Source: Agrococcus baldri
Lineage (GTDB): Bacteria > Actinomycetota > Actinomycetes > Actinomycetales > Microbacteriaceae
Length of the DNA stretch: 64,000 nt
Direction: 5' to 3'
Assembly: GCA_900114805.1 (NCBI GenBank)
Contig: FOZN01000001.1
Location: 248,001 to 312,000, forward strand
Each line of letters begins with the position of its first letter. The first letter of the stretch is position 1. Position numbers and translations under genes: made by a program. A model generated the notes under the pieces. The model saw only the letters and a list, made by a program, of their open reading frames with translations, was not told where the DNA came from and searched no databases. Positions 25,334 to 34,866 of the stretch are shown here, one piece after another.

Positions 25334-26205
25334 CGCGCCTCCGCTCTTCGGTAGTTGTGGAGCATCAGCCCCGCGAGTGCGACGGCTCCCGCCGCGACGA
25401 GGCCGAGCACGACGGCGCCGGCGATCGGCGCCCACGCCTTCGCCGGATCGGAGGAGCCCGACTGGGCGTATTCGACGATCAGCCTGCCGATGCCGCCGCG
25501 CGCGCCGGTGGAGACCTCGGCCACCACGGTGCCGATGATGGCGGTCGCCGTGCCCAGCCGCAGCGCGGCCAGCAGGTGCGGCACTGCGGCGGGCAGCCGC
25601 AGGTAGCGCAGCGTCTTCCACCAGCCGGCGCCCTGCGCCCGGAAGAGGTCGAGGTGCGCCTGCTCGGGGCTGCGCAGCCCCCGCAGCGTGCCGATCGCGA
25701 CCGGGAAGAACGCCAGGTAGGAGGCGATGACCGCCACGCTCATCCACCGCTCCCACTCGAACGGGCCGAGCTGCAGCTTGCCGCCCCAGGCGACCACGAG
25801 CGGTGCCAGCGCGATCAGCGGCACGGTCTGGCTGAGGATGAGCCAGGGCAGCATGGCGCGGTCGGCGAGCAGGAAGCGCTGCATCAGCAGCGCCAGCAGC
25901 ACGCCCACCACGGCGCCCAGCAGCATGCCCAGGCCGGCGATGCCGAGCGTCGAGGCGGCCGCCTTCGCGACCGCGACGATCACGAGCTCGCCGCTGGCGC
26001 TGGAGGCCGGCTGGAAGGCGCGCGCCACCGAGTCCCACACGTGCGGCATCGCCAGCTCGGTGGTGCGCGGCAGCAGCACGGTCTCGCCGATCGAGATGCC
26101 CTCCGGCGGCCCGAGCAGCTTGTAGCCCTCCCAGACCACGGCCAGCGAGAGCACGCCCAGCGCGCCGAAGCCGATCGCCCGGGTCTGCCTGCTGCTCAGC
26201 CGCAA
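25330..26205 (-). CDS. ABC transporter permease, second subunit
   Basis: 291-residue permease with six predicted helices and EAA-loop-like GLRSPEQAHLDLFRAQGAGW near residue 180. The start appears to be TTG at 26205: no ATG or GTG lies between the preceding gene's end and the first helix, and AGG lies nine bases before. The start is therefore less certain than the frame. It follows the LLM oxidoreductase stop by four bases and overlaps the ATPase start by ATGA. Confidence 0.83.
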   Translation of the reverse strand: MRLSSRQTRAIGFGALGVLSLAVVWEGYKLLGPPEGISIGETVLLPRTTELAMPHVWDSVARAFQPASSASGELVIVAVAKAAASTLGIAGLGMLLGAVVGVLLALLMQRFLLADRAMLPWLILSQTVPLIALAPLVVAWGGKLQLGPFEWERWMSVAVIASYLAFFPVAIGTLRGLRSPEQAHLDLFRAQGAGWWKTLRYLRLPAAVPHLLAALRLGTATAIIGTVVAEVSTGARGGIGRLIVEYAQSGSSDPAKAWAPIAGAVVLGLVAAGAVALAGLMLHNYRRAEAR

Positions 26206-26209
26206 GGGG

Positions 26210-27265
26210 TCACGACCTGGCCGCGCTGTGCTCGCGCAGTGCCGGGATGATGCGCTCCCCGTACTGGCGCAGCGTCTCCTCCTTGTCGTCGTGCATGACG
26301 TAGGCGGCGAACTGGTCGACGCCGAGGTCCTTCAGGCGCGTGAGCTTCTCGATGTGGTCGTCTGCGGTGCCGAGCACGCAGAAGCGGTCGACGATGGCAT
26401 CCGGCACGAAGTCGACGTGGTCGTTGTCGGCCTTGCCGTGCGAGTTGTAGTCGTAGCCGGAGCGCTGCTCGATGTAGTCGGCCAGGTCTTTCGGGATCAC
26501 GCCCGCCTCGCCGTCGGTGCCGGCGGCCTTGCCGTAGCGGGCGACGATGTCGGCCACGTGGTTGCCGACCATGCCGCCGAACCAGCGCGACTGCTCGCGC
26601 TGGTGGGCGATGTCGTCGCCGACGTAGGCGGGGCCGGCGACGCAGATCTTGATCGACATCGGGTCGCGGCCGGCGTTGTCGGCGGCGCTGCGCACGTGGT
26701 CGATCATCCACGCGGTGATCTCCGGGTCGGCCAGCTGCAGGATGTAGCCGTCGGCGACCTCGCCGGTGAGCTTGAGCGCCATCGGGCCGTAGGCGGCCAC
26801 CCACACCGGCAGCTCGGAGCCGTGCGACCAGGGCAGCCGCAGGGTCAGCGGCTCGCCGTCCGCGGTGGCCACCTCCACCTCGCGGCTCGAGCCCAGCTCG
26901 CGGATGACGTGCACGGCCTGCCGCAGGTCCTTCAGCGTGGTGGGCTTGCCGCCGCCCACGCGCACCGCCGAGTCGCCCCGGCCGATGCCGCAGATCGTGC
27001 GGTTGCCGTACATCTCGTTCAGGGTGGCGAAGACGGATGCGGTGACCGACCAGTCGCGCGTCGCCGGGTTGGTCACGAACGGGCCGACCGTCACCCGCCG
27101 GGTGGCGGCGAGGATGGCCGAGTGGATGACGTAGGGCTCCTGCCACAGCACGTGGCTGTCGAAGGTCCACACGTTGTCGAACCCGTGCACCTCGGCCAGC
27201 TGCGCAAGCTGCACCGCGCGGCTCGCGGGCGGGTTGGTCTGGAAGACGGCACCGAAGTCCATCAT
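26210..27265 (-). CDS. LLM-class F420/flavin-dependent oxidoreductase (TIGR03842-like)
   Basis: 351-residue TIM-barrel oxidoreductase of the luciferase-like superfamily. The N-terminus DFGAVFQTNPPASRAVQLA and the segment GIGRGDSAVRVGGGKP near 95 match a subgroup often found next to dihydropyrimidinase genes and annotated as F420-dependent. Such enzymes bind FMN or F420 at the barrel mouth. Within this operon it might oxidise or reduce a pyrimidine ring, but the reaction is unknown. F420 biosynthesis genes begin about 3 kb away, which supports F420 as cofactor. It lies 76 bases after hydA. Confidence 0.8.
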   Translation of the reverse strand: MMDFGAVFQTNPPASRAVQLAQLAEVHGFDNVWTFDSHVLWQEPYVIHSAILAATRRVTVGPFVTNPATRDWSVTASVFATLNEMYGNRTICGIGRGDSAVRVGGGKPTTLKDLRQAVHVIRELGSSREVEVATADGEPLTLRLPWSHGSELPVWVAAYGPMALKLTGEVADGYILQLADPEITAWMIDHVRSAADNAGRDPMSIKICVAGPAYVGDDIAHQREQSRWFGGMVGNHVADIVARYGKAAGTDGEAGVIPKDLADYIEQRSGYDYNSHGKADNDHVDFVPDAIVDRFCVLGTADDHIEKLTRLKDLGVDQFAAYVMHDDKEETLRQYGERIIPALREHSAARS

Positions 27266-27341
27266 GCTCCGATCGGTCGAGGGGTCGGGGGCACTGCGCC
27301 TGCTGCAGGCCCTGTGGCTGCTGCGAGCCCTGAGCGGCGCG

Positions 27342-28778
27342 TCACAGCAGGTACTGGCTCAGGCCGCGCTTCACGTACGCGCCGTCGCCCGCCGTGCCCA
27401 GGTACGCATCCGCATCGACGATCACCCGGCCGCGGCTCATCACGGTGTCGACGTGGCCGTCGATCTCGTAGCCCTCCCACGCGGAGTAGTCCATGTTCAT
27501 GTGGTGGGTCTTCTCGAGGCCGATCGAGGTGTGGCCCTTCGGGTCGTAGACGACGATGTCGGCGTCGGCGCCGGGCTGGATGACGCCCTTCTTGCCGTAC
27601 AGGCCGAACATGCGCGCGGGCGTGGTGGCGGTGATCTCGACCCAGCGCTCGGGCGTCAGGTGCCCGTCGACGACCCCCTGGAAGAGCAGGTCCATGCGGT
27701 GCTCGACCGAGCCGATGCCGTTGGGGATCTTCGAGAAGTCGCCCAGGCCCAGCTCCTTCTGATCCTTCATGCAGAAGGGGCAGTGGTCGGTGGAGACCAT
27801 CTGGATGTCGTTGGTGCGCAGCGCCGTCCACAGCTCGTCGCTGTGGTGCTCGTGCTTCGAGCGCAGCGGCGTCGAGCACACCCACTTCGCCCCCTCGAAC
27901 TCGCCCCACTGATCGCCCTTCGCGCCCAGCTGGTCCTCGAGCGAGAGGTAGAGGTACTGCGGGCAGGTCTCGCCGAAGACGTTCTGACCGCCGTCGCGGG
28001 CCGTGGCGATCTGCGCCACCGCCTGCTTCGCGCTCACGTGCACGACGTAGAGCGGGGCGCCGGTGAGGTTGGCGAGCATGATCGAGCGGTGCGTCGCCTC
28101 CTCCTCCATCTGCCAGGCGCGCGCGATGCCGTGGAAGTAGGGGTCGGTCTTGCCCTGCGCGAGCAGCTGCTGCGCGAGCACGTCGATCGCCGGGCCGTTC
28201 TCGGCGTGCATCATCGTCATCAGGCCGGTGTCGGCCGAGACCTGCATGGCCTTCAGCACCTGCGCGTCGTCGGAGTAGAACACCCCTGGGTAGGCCATGA
28301 AGAGCTTGAAGCTCGAGACGCCCTCGTCGAGCAGGCCGCGCATGGCCTTCAGCGACTCGTCGTTGACGTCGCCGATGATCTGGTGGAAGCCGTAGTCGAC
28401 CGCGCAGTTGCCGGCGGCCTTCTCGTGCCAGGCGGCCAGGCCGTCCTCGACCCGCTCGCCGTACTTCTGGATGGCGAAGTCGATGATCGTGGTGGTGCCG
28501 CCCCACGCCGCCGCCCGCGTGCCGGTCTCGAAGGTGTCGCTCGCCTCCGTGCCGCCGAAGGGCATCTGCATGTGGGTGTGGGCGTCGATGCCGCCGGGGA
28601 TGACGTACTTGCCCGTCGCATCCACCACCGTGTCGACGCTCTGCTTCAGGTCGGTGCCGAGCAGCCGGCTGCCCGGCTCGAGCACGGCGCGGATGGTCTC
28701 GCCGTCGACGAGCACGTCGGCGAGCGAGCGGCCGGTGGCGGAGACGACGGTGCCTCCGGTGATGAGGGTGGTTGCCAT
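27342..28778 (-). CDS. hydA: Dihydropyrimidinase/D-hydantoinase
   Basis: 478-residue cyclic amidohydrolase. Metal ligands are visible: His67 and His69 in DAHTHMQMPFGG, Lys158 in SSFKLFMAY (normally carbamylated), His in MMHAENG and YVVHVSAKQA, and Asp in STDHCPF. It opens dihydrouracil, dihydrothymine or 5-substituted hydantoins to N-carbamoyl amino acids, the step before beta-ureidopropionase, whose gene is 11 bases upstream. Length and motif order match bacterial dihydropyrimidinases. No dihydropyrimidine dehydrogenase gene is in the window. Confidence 0.93.
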   Translation of the reverse strand: MATTLITGGTVVSATGRSLADVLVDGETIRAVLEPGSRLLGTDLKQSVDTVVDATGKYVIPGGIDAHTHMQMPFGGTEASDTFETGTRAAAWGGTTTIIDFAIQKYGERVEDGLAAWHEKAAGNCAVDYGFHQIIGDVNDESLKAMRGLLDEGVSSFKLFMAYPGVFYSDDAQVLKAMQVSADTGLMTMMHAENGPAIDVLAQQLLAQGKTDPYFHGIARAWQMEEEATHRSIMLANLTGAPLYVVHVSAKQAVAQIATARDGGQNVFGETCPQYLYLSLEDQLGAKGDQWGEFEGAKWVCSTPLRSKHEHHSDELWTALRTNDIQMVSTDHCPFCMKDQKELGLGDFSKIPNGIGSVEHRMDLLFQGVVDGHLTPERWVEITATTPARMFGLYGKKGVIQPGADADIVVYDPKGHTSIGLEKTHHMNMDYSAWEGYEIDGHVDTVMSRGRVIVDADAYLGTAGDGAYVKRGLSQYLL

Positions 28779-28789
28779 CGTGCGCCCCC

Positions 28790-29638
28790 TTACGGCTTCG
28801 CGATCTGGGTGTAGGAGTCGGGCCGGCGATCCCGGTAGAACTGCCAGTCGTCGCGCATCTCCTTGACCAGATCCATGTCGAGGTCGCGGATCAGCAGCTC
28901 TTCGCTGGTCTCCGAGCCGCGCTCGCCCACCCAGTTGCCGCGCGGGTCGATCACCTGGCTGGTGCCGTAGAAGTCGACGGCGAGCTCGCCGTACTCGTTG
29001 TCCTCGCGGGCGACGCGGTTGGGCTGCAGCACGAAGTAGCCGTTCGCGACCGCCGCCGCGGGGCCCTCGACCTCCCACAGCCGGTTCGACAGGCCGGGCT
29101 TGGTGGCGTTGGGGTTGAAGACGATCTGGGCGCCCGAGAGGCCGAGCTCGCGCCAGCCCTCGGGGAAGTGCCGGTCGTAGCAGATGTGCACGCCGACCTT
29201 GCCGACGGCGGTCTCGAACATCGGGTAGCCGAGGTTGCCGGGGCGGAAGTAGAACTTCTCCCAGAAGCGGTCGAGGTGCGGGAGGTGGTGCTTGCGGTAC
29301 TTGCCGAGGATGGTGCCGTCGGCATCGACGACGACCGCGGTGTTGTAGTAGACGCCGGTCTGCTCCTCCTCGTAGATGGGGAGGATCGTGACCATCTGCA
29401 GCTCCTTCGCGAGCGCCGCGAAGCGCTGCACGATGGGGCCGTCGGCCGGCTCGGCGTAGTCGTAGTACTTCTTGTCCTGCGTGATGCCGAAGTAGGGGCC
29501 GTAGAAGAGCTCCTGGAAGCAGATGATCTGCGCGCCCTGCTCGGCGGCTTCCCGCATGAAGGCCTCGTGGCGATCGAGCATCGACGCTTTGTCGCCCGTC
29601 CACGTCGTCTGGGTGATCGCTGCACGAACTGTGGTCAT
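28790..29638 (-). CDS. Beta-ureidopropionase / N-carbamoyl-beta-alanine amidohydrolase (nitrilase superfamily)
   Basis: 282-residue nitrilase-superfamily enzyme with an intact Glu-Lys-Cys triad: Glu43 in CFQELFYGP, Lys116 in KYRKHHLPH and Cys153 in HICYDRHFPE. HICYDRHFPEG is characteristic of N-carbamoyl-amino-acid amidohydrolases. It should convert N-carbamoyl-beta-alanine to beta-alanine, CO2 and ammonia. It is the first gene of the operon, with a plausible sigma-70-type promoter at 29684-29712 and the ATG 46 bases after the -10. Confidence 0.9.
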   Translation of the reverse strand: MTTVRAAITQTTWTGDKASMLDRHEAFMREAAEQGAQIICFQELFYGPYFGITQDKKYYDYAEPADGPIVQRFAALAKELQMVTILPIYEEEQTGVYYNTAVVVDADGTILGKYRKHHLPHLDRFWEKFYFRPGNLGYPMFETAVGKVGVHICYDRHFPEGWRELGLSGAQIVFNPNATKPGLSNRLWEVEGPAAAVANGYFVLQPNRVAREDNEYGELAVDFYGTSQVIDPRGNWVGERGSETSEELLIRDLDMDLVKEMRDDWQFYRDRRPDSYTQIAKP

Positions 29639-29937
29639 GGGGGTTCCTCGACTTTCTCCGCCTCGTTGCGGATCGGTCTCCTGAGTCTGTCCTGCCGGGT
29701 GAGAGTGGTCAAGCATCTGGCACGCCGACATGCGGCCGACCGCCCCGACCGAATCCTCGGTGCGCTCGAAGCGGCGCTCGGCCTCGTCGATCGGATGCCC
29801 GAAGCGGTCGAGCGATCGGTCGTGCGTCCCGCAGCGGTGCCGCGCGAGCCCGCTAGACTGCAGTCGCGCCGGGCATCACCTCCGCGCGCGAACCCGAAGT
29901 TCACGTTCGCGTCAGCCTGCCCAGGAGGATCCCGCCG
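29639..29937. other. Divergent regulatory region, no gene
   Basis: About 300 bases between the divergent pyrimidine operon and the F420-0 transporter operon. It holds the minus-strand promoter at 29684-29712. A TAGACT hexamer at 29854-29859 may be a -10 for the plus-strand operon, and an AGGAGGA ribosome binding site lies just before 29938. I see no riboswitch consensus. Confidence 0.5.
29684..29712 (-). promoter_or_regulatory. Sigma-70-type promoter of the pyrimidine-catabolic operon
   Basis: Read on the minus strand: TTGACC (29712-29707), a 17-base spacer, then CAGACT (29689-29684). Transcription would begin about 35-40 bases before the beta-ureidopropionase ATG. Prediction from consensus only. 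Confidence 0.5.
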
Positions 29938-30969
29938 ATGCACGCACCCAGCCGCACCCGCCGCCGCCGCGGTCGCCTCGCCCCGACGGTCGCGCTGCTC
30001 GCCCTGAGCACGCTGGCGCTGACGGCCTGCGCGGGCCAGCCGACGCCGACCGGCAGTGCCGATCCGGGTGCGAGCGGCACGAGCGGTGCGGAGGCGAGCG
30101 CCATCGACGACTGCGGCATCGACGTCACGCCGATGACGCATCCGGCCGAGCGCATCGTGGCGATCAAGTCGACCGCGGCAGAGCTCGTGGTGGCGCTGGG
30201 CCTCGGTGAGCACATCGTGACGACCGCGTTCCTCGACGGGCCGGTGCTGAGCGCGGACGGCAGCGAGCTCGACGCGCCCACCATCGAGGGCATGCCCTCG
30301 CGCGAGGCCGTGCTCGGGCTCGACCCGGATGCGGTGGTGGCGGGCTGGGAGTCGGCCTTCGCCCCCGAGGCGGTCGGCGACCGCGAGCAGCTGCAGCAGC
30401 TGGGCGTGACCACGTGGGTCTCCCCCGCCGCCTGCTGGTCGACCGAGGTGCCGCCGCTCACGTGGGATGCGCTGTTCGGCGAGTTCGCCGACGCCGGTGC
30501 CGTGCTGGGCGTACCCGAGGCCGGGACCTCGCTCGCCGAGTCGCAGCGAGCGGCGCTCGCGGAGGTCGAGCCGGTCGCCGAAGGCGCGGATGGCGCACTC
30601 ACCGCCCTCTGGTACTCCTCCGGCGAGGACGCGCCCTATGTCGGCGCGGGCTCGGGCGCCCCGCAGCTGGTGCTCGACGCGGCCGGGCTCACGAACGTGG
30701 AGGCGGAGATCGACGAGACCTGGACGACCCTGTCGTGGGAGGCGCTCGCCGCGAGCGATCCCGACGTGATCGTGCTCGTCGACGCCCCCTGGCACACGGC
30801 CGAGTCGAAGATCGAGCGGCTGCGGGCGAACGCTGCGACCGCGCAGCTGAGCGCCGTGCAGGCGGAGCGCTTCGTGGTCGTGCCGTTCCCGATGGCCGAG
30901 GCGGGCGTCGGCTCCGTCGAGGCCGCGGCCCTGGTGGCGGATGCGGTGCGCGAGATGGGCATGGAATGA
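29938..30969 (+). CDS. Putative F420-0 ABC transporter substrate-binding lipoprotein
   Basis: 343-residue periplasmic-type binding protein of the FecB/BtuF class III fold. The lipobox LTAC has Cys31 after a basic N-terminus. The binding domain begins near residue 55 (HPAERIVAIKSTAAELVVAL) and ends with VVVPFPMAEAG. Adjacent permease, ATPase, cofD and cofC match the conserved set annotated in databases as the putative F420-0 transporter; transport of F420 or a precursor is a context-based prediction, and iron-siderophore-like ligands are the alternative. The stop overlaps the permease start (ATGA, 30966-30969). RBS AGGAGGA precedes ATG. Confidence 0.78.
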   Translation: MHAPSRTRRRRGRLAPTVALLALSTLALTACAGQPTPTGSADPGASGTSGAEASAIDDCGIDVTPMTHPAERIVAIKSTAAELVVALGLGEHIVTTAFLDGPVLSADGSELDAPTIEGMPSREAVLGLDPDAVVAGWESAFAPEAVGDREQLQQLGVTTWVSPAACWSTEVPPLTWDALFGEFADAGAVLGVPEAGTSLAESQRAALAEVEPVAEGADGALTALWYSSGEDAPYVGAGSGAPQLVLDAAGLTNVEAEIDETWTTLSWEALAASDPDVIVLVDAPWHTAESKIERLRANAATAQLSAVQAERFVVVPFPMAEAGVGSVEAAALVADAVREMGME

Positions 30970-32210
30970 CGCGCACCGATCGTGGGGCGTCGCGGCCGCC
31001 GAGCGAGCGGTCGCGAACGGAGCCTCTCGCGCCCGGAACCGAGCCGGGTGCGCCCGCTCGCGACCCGCTCGCCGGCGACGCGGCGCATCCGGCGCGCCTC
31101 GACGCCGAGAACGGGCCCCATGCGCCCGCTCGTGCGACAGATATAGGGCGGTTTGCTCGCGAACGCGGGGCGGAGGAGCGAAGCGCCCTATACCTGTCGC
31201 GGCGCGGACGGCGCGCGCGCCGCTGGGCGCTGCCGGCGCTGGGCGCCGTGCTGGTCGCTGCCGCGCTCGCGGCGGTGTGCTTCGGCGCGGCCGGCATCGC
31301 GCCGGCCGACGCGTTCGCCTCGCTCGCCGCGCGCCTCGGCGTCGGCACCACGCCGCTGAGCGCGATCGAGGACGCGATCGTGGTGAAGCTGCGCATGCCG
31401 CGCGTGCTCGCCGCCTGCGCGGTCGGCGCCGGGCTCGCGATCGTCGGCGTGGTCATGCAGGCGCTCGTGCGCAACCCGCTCGCCGACCCCTACCTGCTGG
31501 GCGTCTCCTCCGGCGCATCGGTCGGCGCGGTGCTGGTGCTGATCGCCGGCCTCGGCGTGCTGCTGCCGGTGGCGGCCTTCGCGGGTGCGCTGCTGGCACT
31601 GCTGGCGACCCTCGGCCTCGCGGGCGCTGCGGGCGGGGCGACGCCCACCCGCACCGTGCTCGCGGGCGTCGTGGTCGCATCCGCCGCCTCGGCCCTGGTC
31701 TCGCTGGTGATCTTCTGGGGCGCCGACGGCGACGCCTACCGGGAGATCCTGGCGTGGCTGCTGGGCTCGCTCGCCTCGATCAGCTGGCAGAGCGCGCTCA
31801 TCGCGCTGGTCGGCGCCGCGCTCGCGCTGCCGCTGCTCGTGAGCGGCCGCCTGCTCGACGCGCTCTCGCTCGGCGACAGCGCCGCCGGCGCGCTCGGCGT
31901 CGATGCCCGCCGCACCCGCTGGGTGCTGCTGGTGGCGTGCGCGCTCGTCACCGGCGTGCTGGTGTCGGTCTCGGGCGCGATCGGCTTCATCGGCCTGGTC
32001 GTGCCGCACGCGGTGCGGCTGGTGGTGGGCTCCTCGCACGCGCTGCTGCTGCCCGCCTCTGGCCTCGCCGGCGCGATCGTGCTGCTGGTCGCCGACACCG
32101 TCGCGCGCGCCGCCTTCGACCCGCGCGAGCTGCCCGTCGGCATCGTCACCGCGCTCATCGGCGCCCCCGTGTTCGCGGCGCTCATGCTCACCGGGCGGGT
32201 GCGCACGTGA
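30966..32210 (+). CDS. Putative F420-0 ABC transporter permease with extended N-terminus
   Basis: 414-residue FecCD-type permease with about nine predicted helices starting near residue 85. Motifs KLRMPRVLAACAVGAGLAIVG and NPLADPYLLGVSSGASVGAV are typical. Relatives are about 340 residues; here an extra 80-residue Arg/Pro/Ala-rich N-terminus has no transmembrane segment. A 17-bp palindrome (31134-31200) lies within that extension, so it may have been created by repeat insertion. The only supported start is the ATG overlapping the upstream stop. The end overlaps a GTG start and carries a 35-bp-spaced duplication. Confidence 0.8.
   Translation: MTRTDRGASRPPSERSRTEPLAPGTEPGAPARDPLAGDAAHPARLDAENGPHAPARATDIGRFARERGAEERSALYLSRRGRRARRWALPALGAVLVAAALAAVCFGAAGIAPADAFASLAARLGVGTTPLSAIEDAIVVKLRMPRVLAACAVGAGLAIVGVVMQALVRNPLADPYLLGVSSGASVGAVLVLIAGLGVLLPVAAFAGALLALLATLGLAGAAGGATPTRTVLAGVVVASAASALVSLVIFWGADGDAYREILAWLLGSLASISWQSALIALVGAALALPLLVSGRLLDALSLGDSAAGALGVDARRTRWVLLVACALVTGVLVSVSGAIGFIGLVVPHAVRLVVGSSHALLLPASGLAGAIVLLVADTVARAAFDPRELPVGIVTALIGAPVFAALMLTGRVRT
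31134..31200. repeat. 17-bp palindrome inside the permease coding region
   Basis: GCGACAGATATAGGGCG (31134-31150) is complementary to 31184-31200 with a single mismatch. The 33-base loop contains a small CTC/GAG pairing. The core TATAGGGCG is AT-rich compared with its surroundings. Its location in the atypical N-terminal extension suggests a palindromic insertion. Confidence 0.8.
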
Positions 32211-32241
32211 GCGGGCGCGACCTCACCGAGCGGGTGCGCAC

Positions 32242-32256
<15 letters not shown>
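32196..32256 (+). repeat. 26-bp direct repeat (35-bp period) at the permease/ATPase junction
   Basis: Identical 26-base copies at 32196-32221 and 32231-32256, each containing GCGCACGTGAGCGGG. Each copy has TGA overlapping GTG. The first ends the permease and the second starts the ATPase. Between them a 12-codon reading frame (32207-32244) links the two by successive GTGA overlaps. Confidence 0.85.
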
Positions 32257-33201
<945 letters not shown>

Positions 33202-33274
33202 GCGCGCAGCAGCACGCACCGCGGCTGCAGCGGCAGCGCATGAGCAGGCACCAGCCCGTGAGGAGGCATCGCGC

Positions 33275-34222
33275 ATGAGGATCACCGTGCTGGCCGGCGG
33301 CGTCGGCGGCGCCCGCTTCGCCCTCGGGCTGCGCGAGGCGGCCCCCGACGACGACATCACGATCGTCGCGAACGTGGGCGACGACATGTGGCTCGCGGGC
33401 GTGAAGGTGTGCCCCGACCTCGACTCGCTCATGTACGCGCTCGCGGGCGTCGGCGACACCGAGCGCGGCTGGGGCCGGGCGGGCGAGAGCGAGCGCGTGG
33501 CGGCCGAGCTGACCGCCTACGGCGTCGGCTGGCCCTGGTTCACGCTCGGTGACCTCGACCTCGGCACCCACCTGGCCCGCACTGCGCTGCTGCGCGAGAA
33601 CGCCACCCTCACCGAGGCGACCGCTCGGCTCTCCGCCCGCTGGCCCCTGGGCGCCACCCTGCTGCCGGTCACGAACGACGAGGTGCCCACGCACGTGGTC
33701 ACCGACGAGGGCGTCATCCACTTCGAGGAGTGGTGGGTGCGCACCCGCGCGCAGGCGCCCGCGCACCGCTTCGTGCAGCACGGCGTCGAGCGCGCCCGCA
33801 TCTCGCACGCCGCCCGGGCGGCCATCGCCGATGCCGACGTGCTGCTCGTCGCACCCTCGAACCCGGTGGTCTCGATCGGCACGATCCTGGGCGTGCCGGG
33901 GGTGCGCGAGGCGCTCGAGACGGCGGCCGCGCCGATCGTGGGCGTCTCCCCCATCGTCGGGGGGAGGGCGCTGCGCGGCATGGCGGCGACCTGCCTCGAG
34001 GTCATCGGTGTCGAGGCGGATGCGGCTGCGGTCGCCGCGCACTACGGCGCACGCTCGCGAGGCGGCCTGCTCGACGGCTGGCTGGTCGCGGAGGAGGACG
34101 AGGCGGGGCTGGGTGCGCTCCGCGAGCTGGGCATCCGCGCCGAGGCGCGCCCGCTGCTGCTGACGCCCGGCGGGCCGGCCGCGCAGGTGGCGCGCGACGC
34201 GCTGGCGCTCGCTCTCCCGTAG
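33275..34222 (+). CDS. cofD: 2-phospho-L-lactate (or phosphoenolpyruvate) transferase, F420 biosynthesis
   Basis: 315-residue CofD/FbiA, which attaches the activated lactyl- or enolpyruvyl-phosphate unit to Fo to give (dehydro-)F420-0. The N-terminus ITVLAGGVGGARFALGL, then IVANVGDDMWLAGVKVCPDLD near 35-55 and APSNPVVSIGTILGVPG near 190 are family signatures. A GAGGAGG ribosome binding site lies ten bases before the ATG. The gene follows the F420-0 transporter by 73 bases and ends two bases before the convergent cofC stop. Confidence 0.93.
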   Translation: MRITVLAGGVGGARFALGLREAAPDDDITIVANVGDDMWLAGVKVCPDLDSLMYALAGVGDTERGWGRAGESERVAAELTAYGVGWPWFTLGDLDLGTHLARTALLRENATLTEATARLSARWPLGATLLPVTNDEVPTHVVTDEGVIHFEEWWVRTRAQAPAHRFVQHGVERARISHAARAAIADADVLLVAPSNPVVSIGTILGVPGVREALETAAAPIVGVSPIVGGRALRGMAATCLEVIGVEADAAAVAAHYGARSRGGLLDGWLVAEEDEAGLGALRELGIRAEARPLLLTPGGPAAQVARDALALALP

Positions 34223-34224
34223 GG

Positions 34225-34830
34225 CTAGGCGGCGATCGCCGCGTCCCGCAGCACGGCGCGGGTGTACTCGCCGACGCCGAGATCGACCGCGATGTGCAGG
34301 TCGGCCAGCTCGTCGACGTCGACCCGCAGCCCCGACTCCGACGCGACGGGCAGCTCGACGTGGCCGGCGCGCCGGTGCAGCTCGGCGGAGCCGGGGCCGA
34401 AGTGCGGCCGCAGCGCATCCGCCCGCCTCGCCGCCAGCAGCGTCGTGCCGGTGGTGAGCGCGTCGGGCACGTAGGAGCGCGCCTCGCGCCCGGCCAGCTC
34501 GAGCGCCGCCTCCAGCTCTGCGGGGGTGAGCGCTGGCAGGTCGCCGAGAACGACGGCCACCGGTGCGGCCGGGTCGAGCACCGCGGTGCCCGCCAGGATC
34601 GCGGAGCGCAGCCCGGCGCTCGGGTCGTCGACGACCTCGATGCCGGCCAGCCCCTCAGTGACCTGCGCGTCGCAGGTGACCACCACCAGGCGGTCGACGG
34701 ATGCGGTGGCTCGCGCCGCCGCGATGGTGTCGCGGGCGAAGGCCACCGCGAGCGCCGCGCGCGCGTCACCCGCGTCGAGGCGCGACTTGCCGATGGAGCC
34801 CTTCACGGGGATCACGATCGACCACAGCAT
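34225..34830 (-). CDS. cofC: 2-phospho-L-lactate guanylyltransferase (CofC/FbiD)
   Basis: 201-residue CofC/FbiD, which activates phospholactate or PEP with GTP for CofD. The N-terminus WSIVIPVKGSIGKSRLD is the nucleotide-binding signature, and VAVVLGDLPALTPAEL near 92 is the metal-binding region. It faces cofD tail to tail with almost no gap, an uncommon orientation for two successive steps. Together with cofD and cofE it supplies F420 synthesis from Fo; the Fo synthase (fbiC) is not in the window. Confidence 0.9.
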   Translation of the reverse strand: MLWSIVIPVKGSIGKSRLDAGDARAALAVAFARDTIAAARATASVDRLVVVTCDAQVTEGLAGIEVVDDPSAGLRSAILAGTAVLDPAAPVAVVLGDLPALTPAELEAALELAGREARSYVPDALTTGTTLLAARRADALRPHFGPGSAELHRRAGHVELPVASESGLRVDVDELADLHIAVDLGVGEYTRAVLRDAAIAA

Positions 34831-34866
34831 GTCGTCCAGACTACGTCGACTCGGATGCCCGGACGT

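Noticed and set aside
30966-32210. Downstream start for the permease, after the palindrome
   Set aside because: No ATG or GTG lies between the palindrome and the first transmembrane helix except inside the helix; the ATGA-coupled start is better supported.
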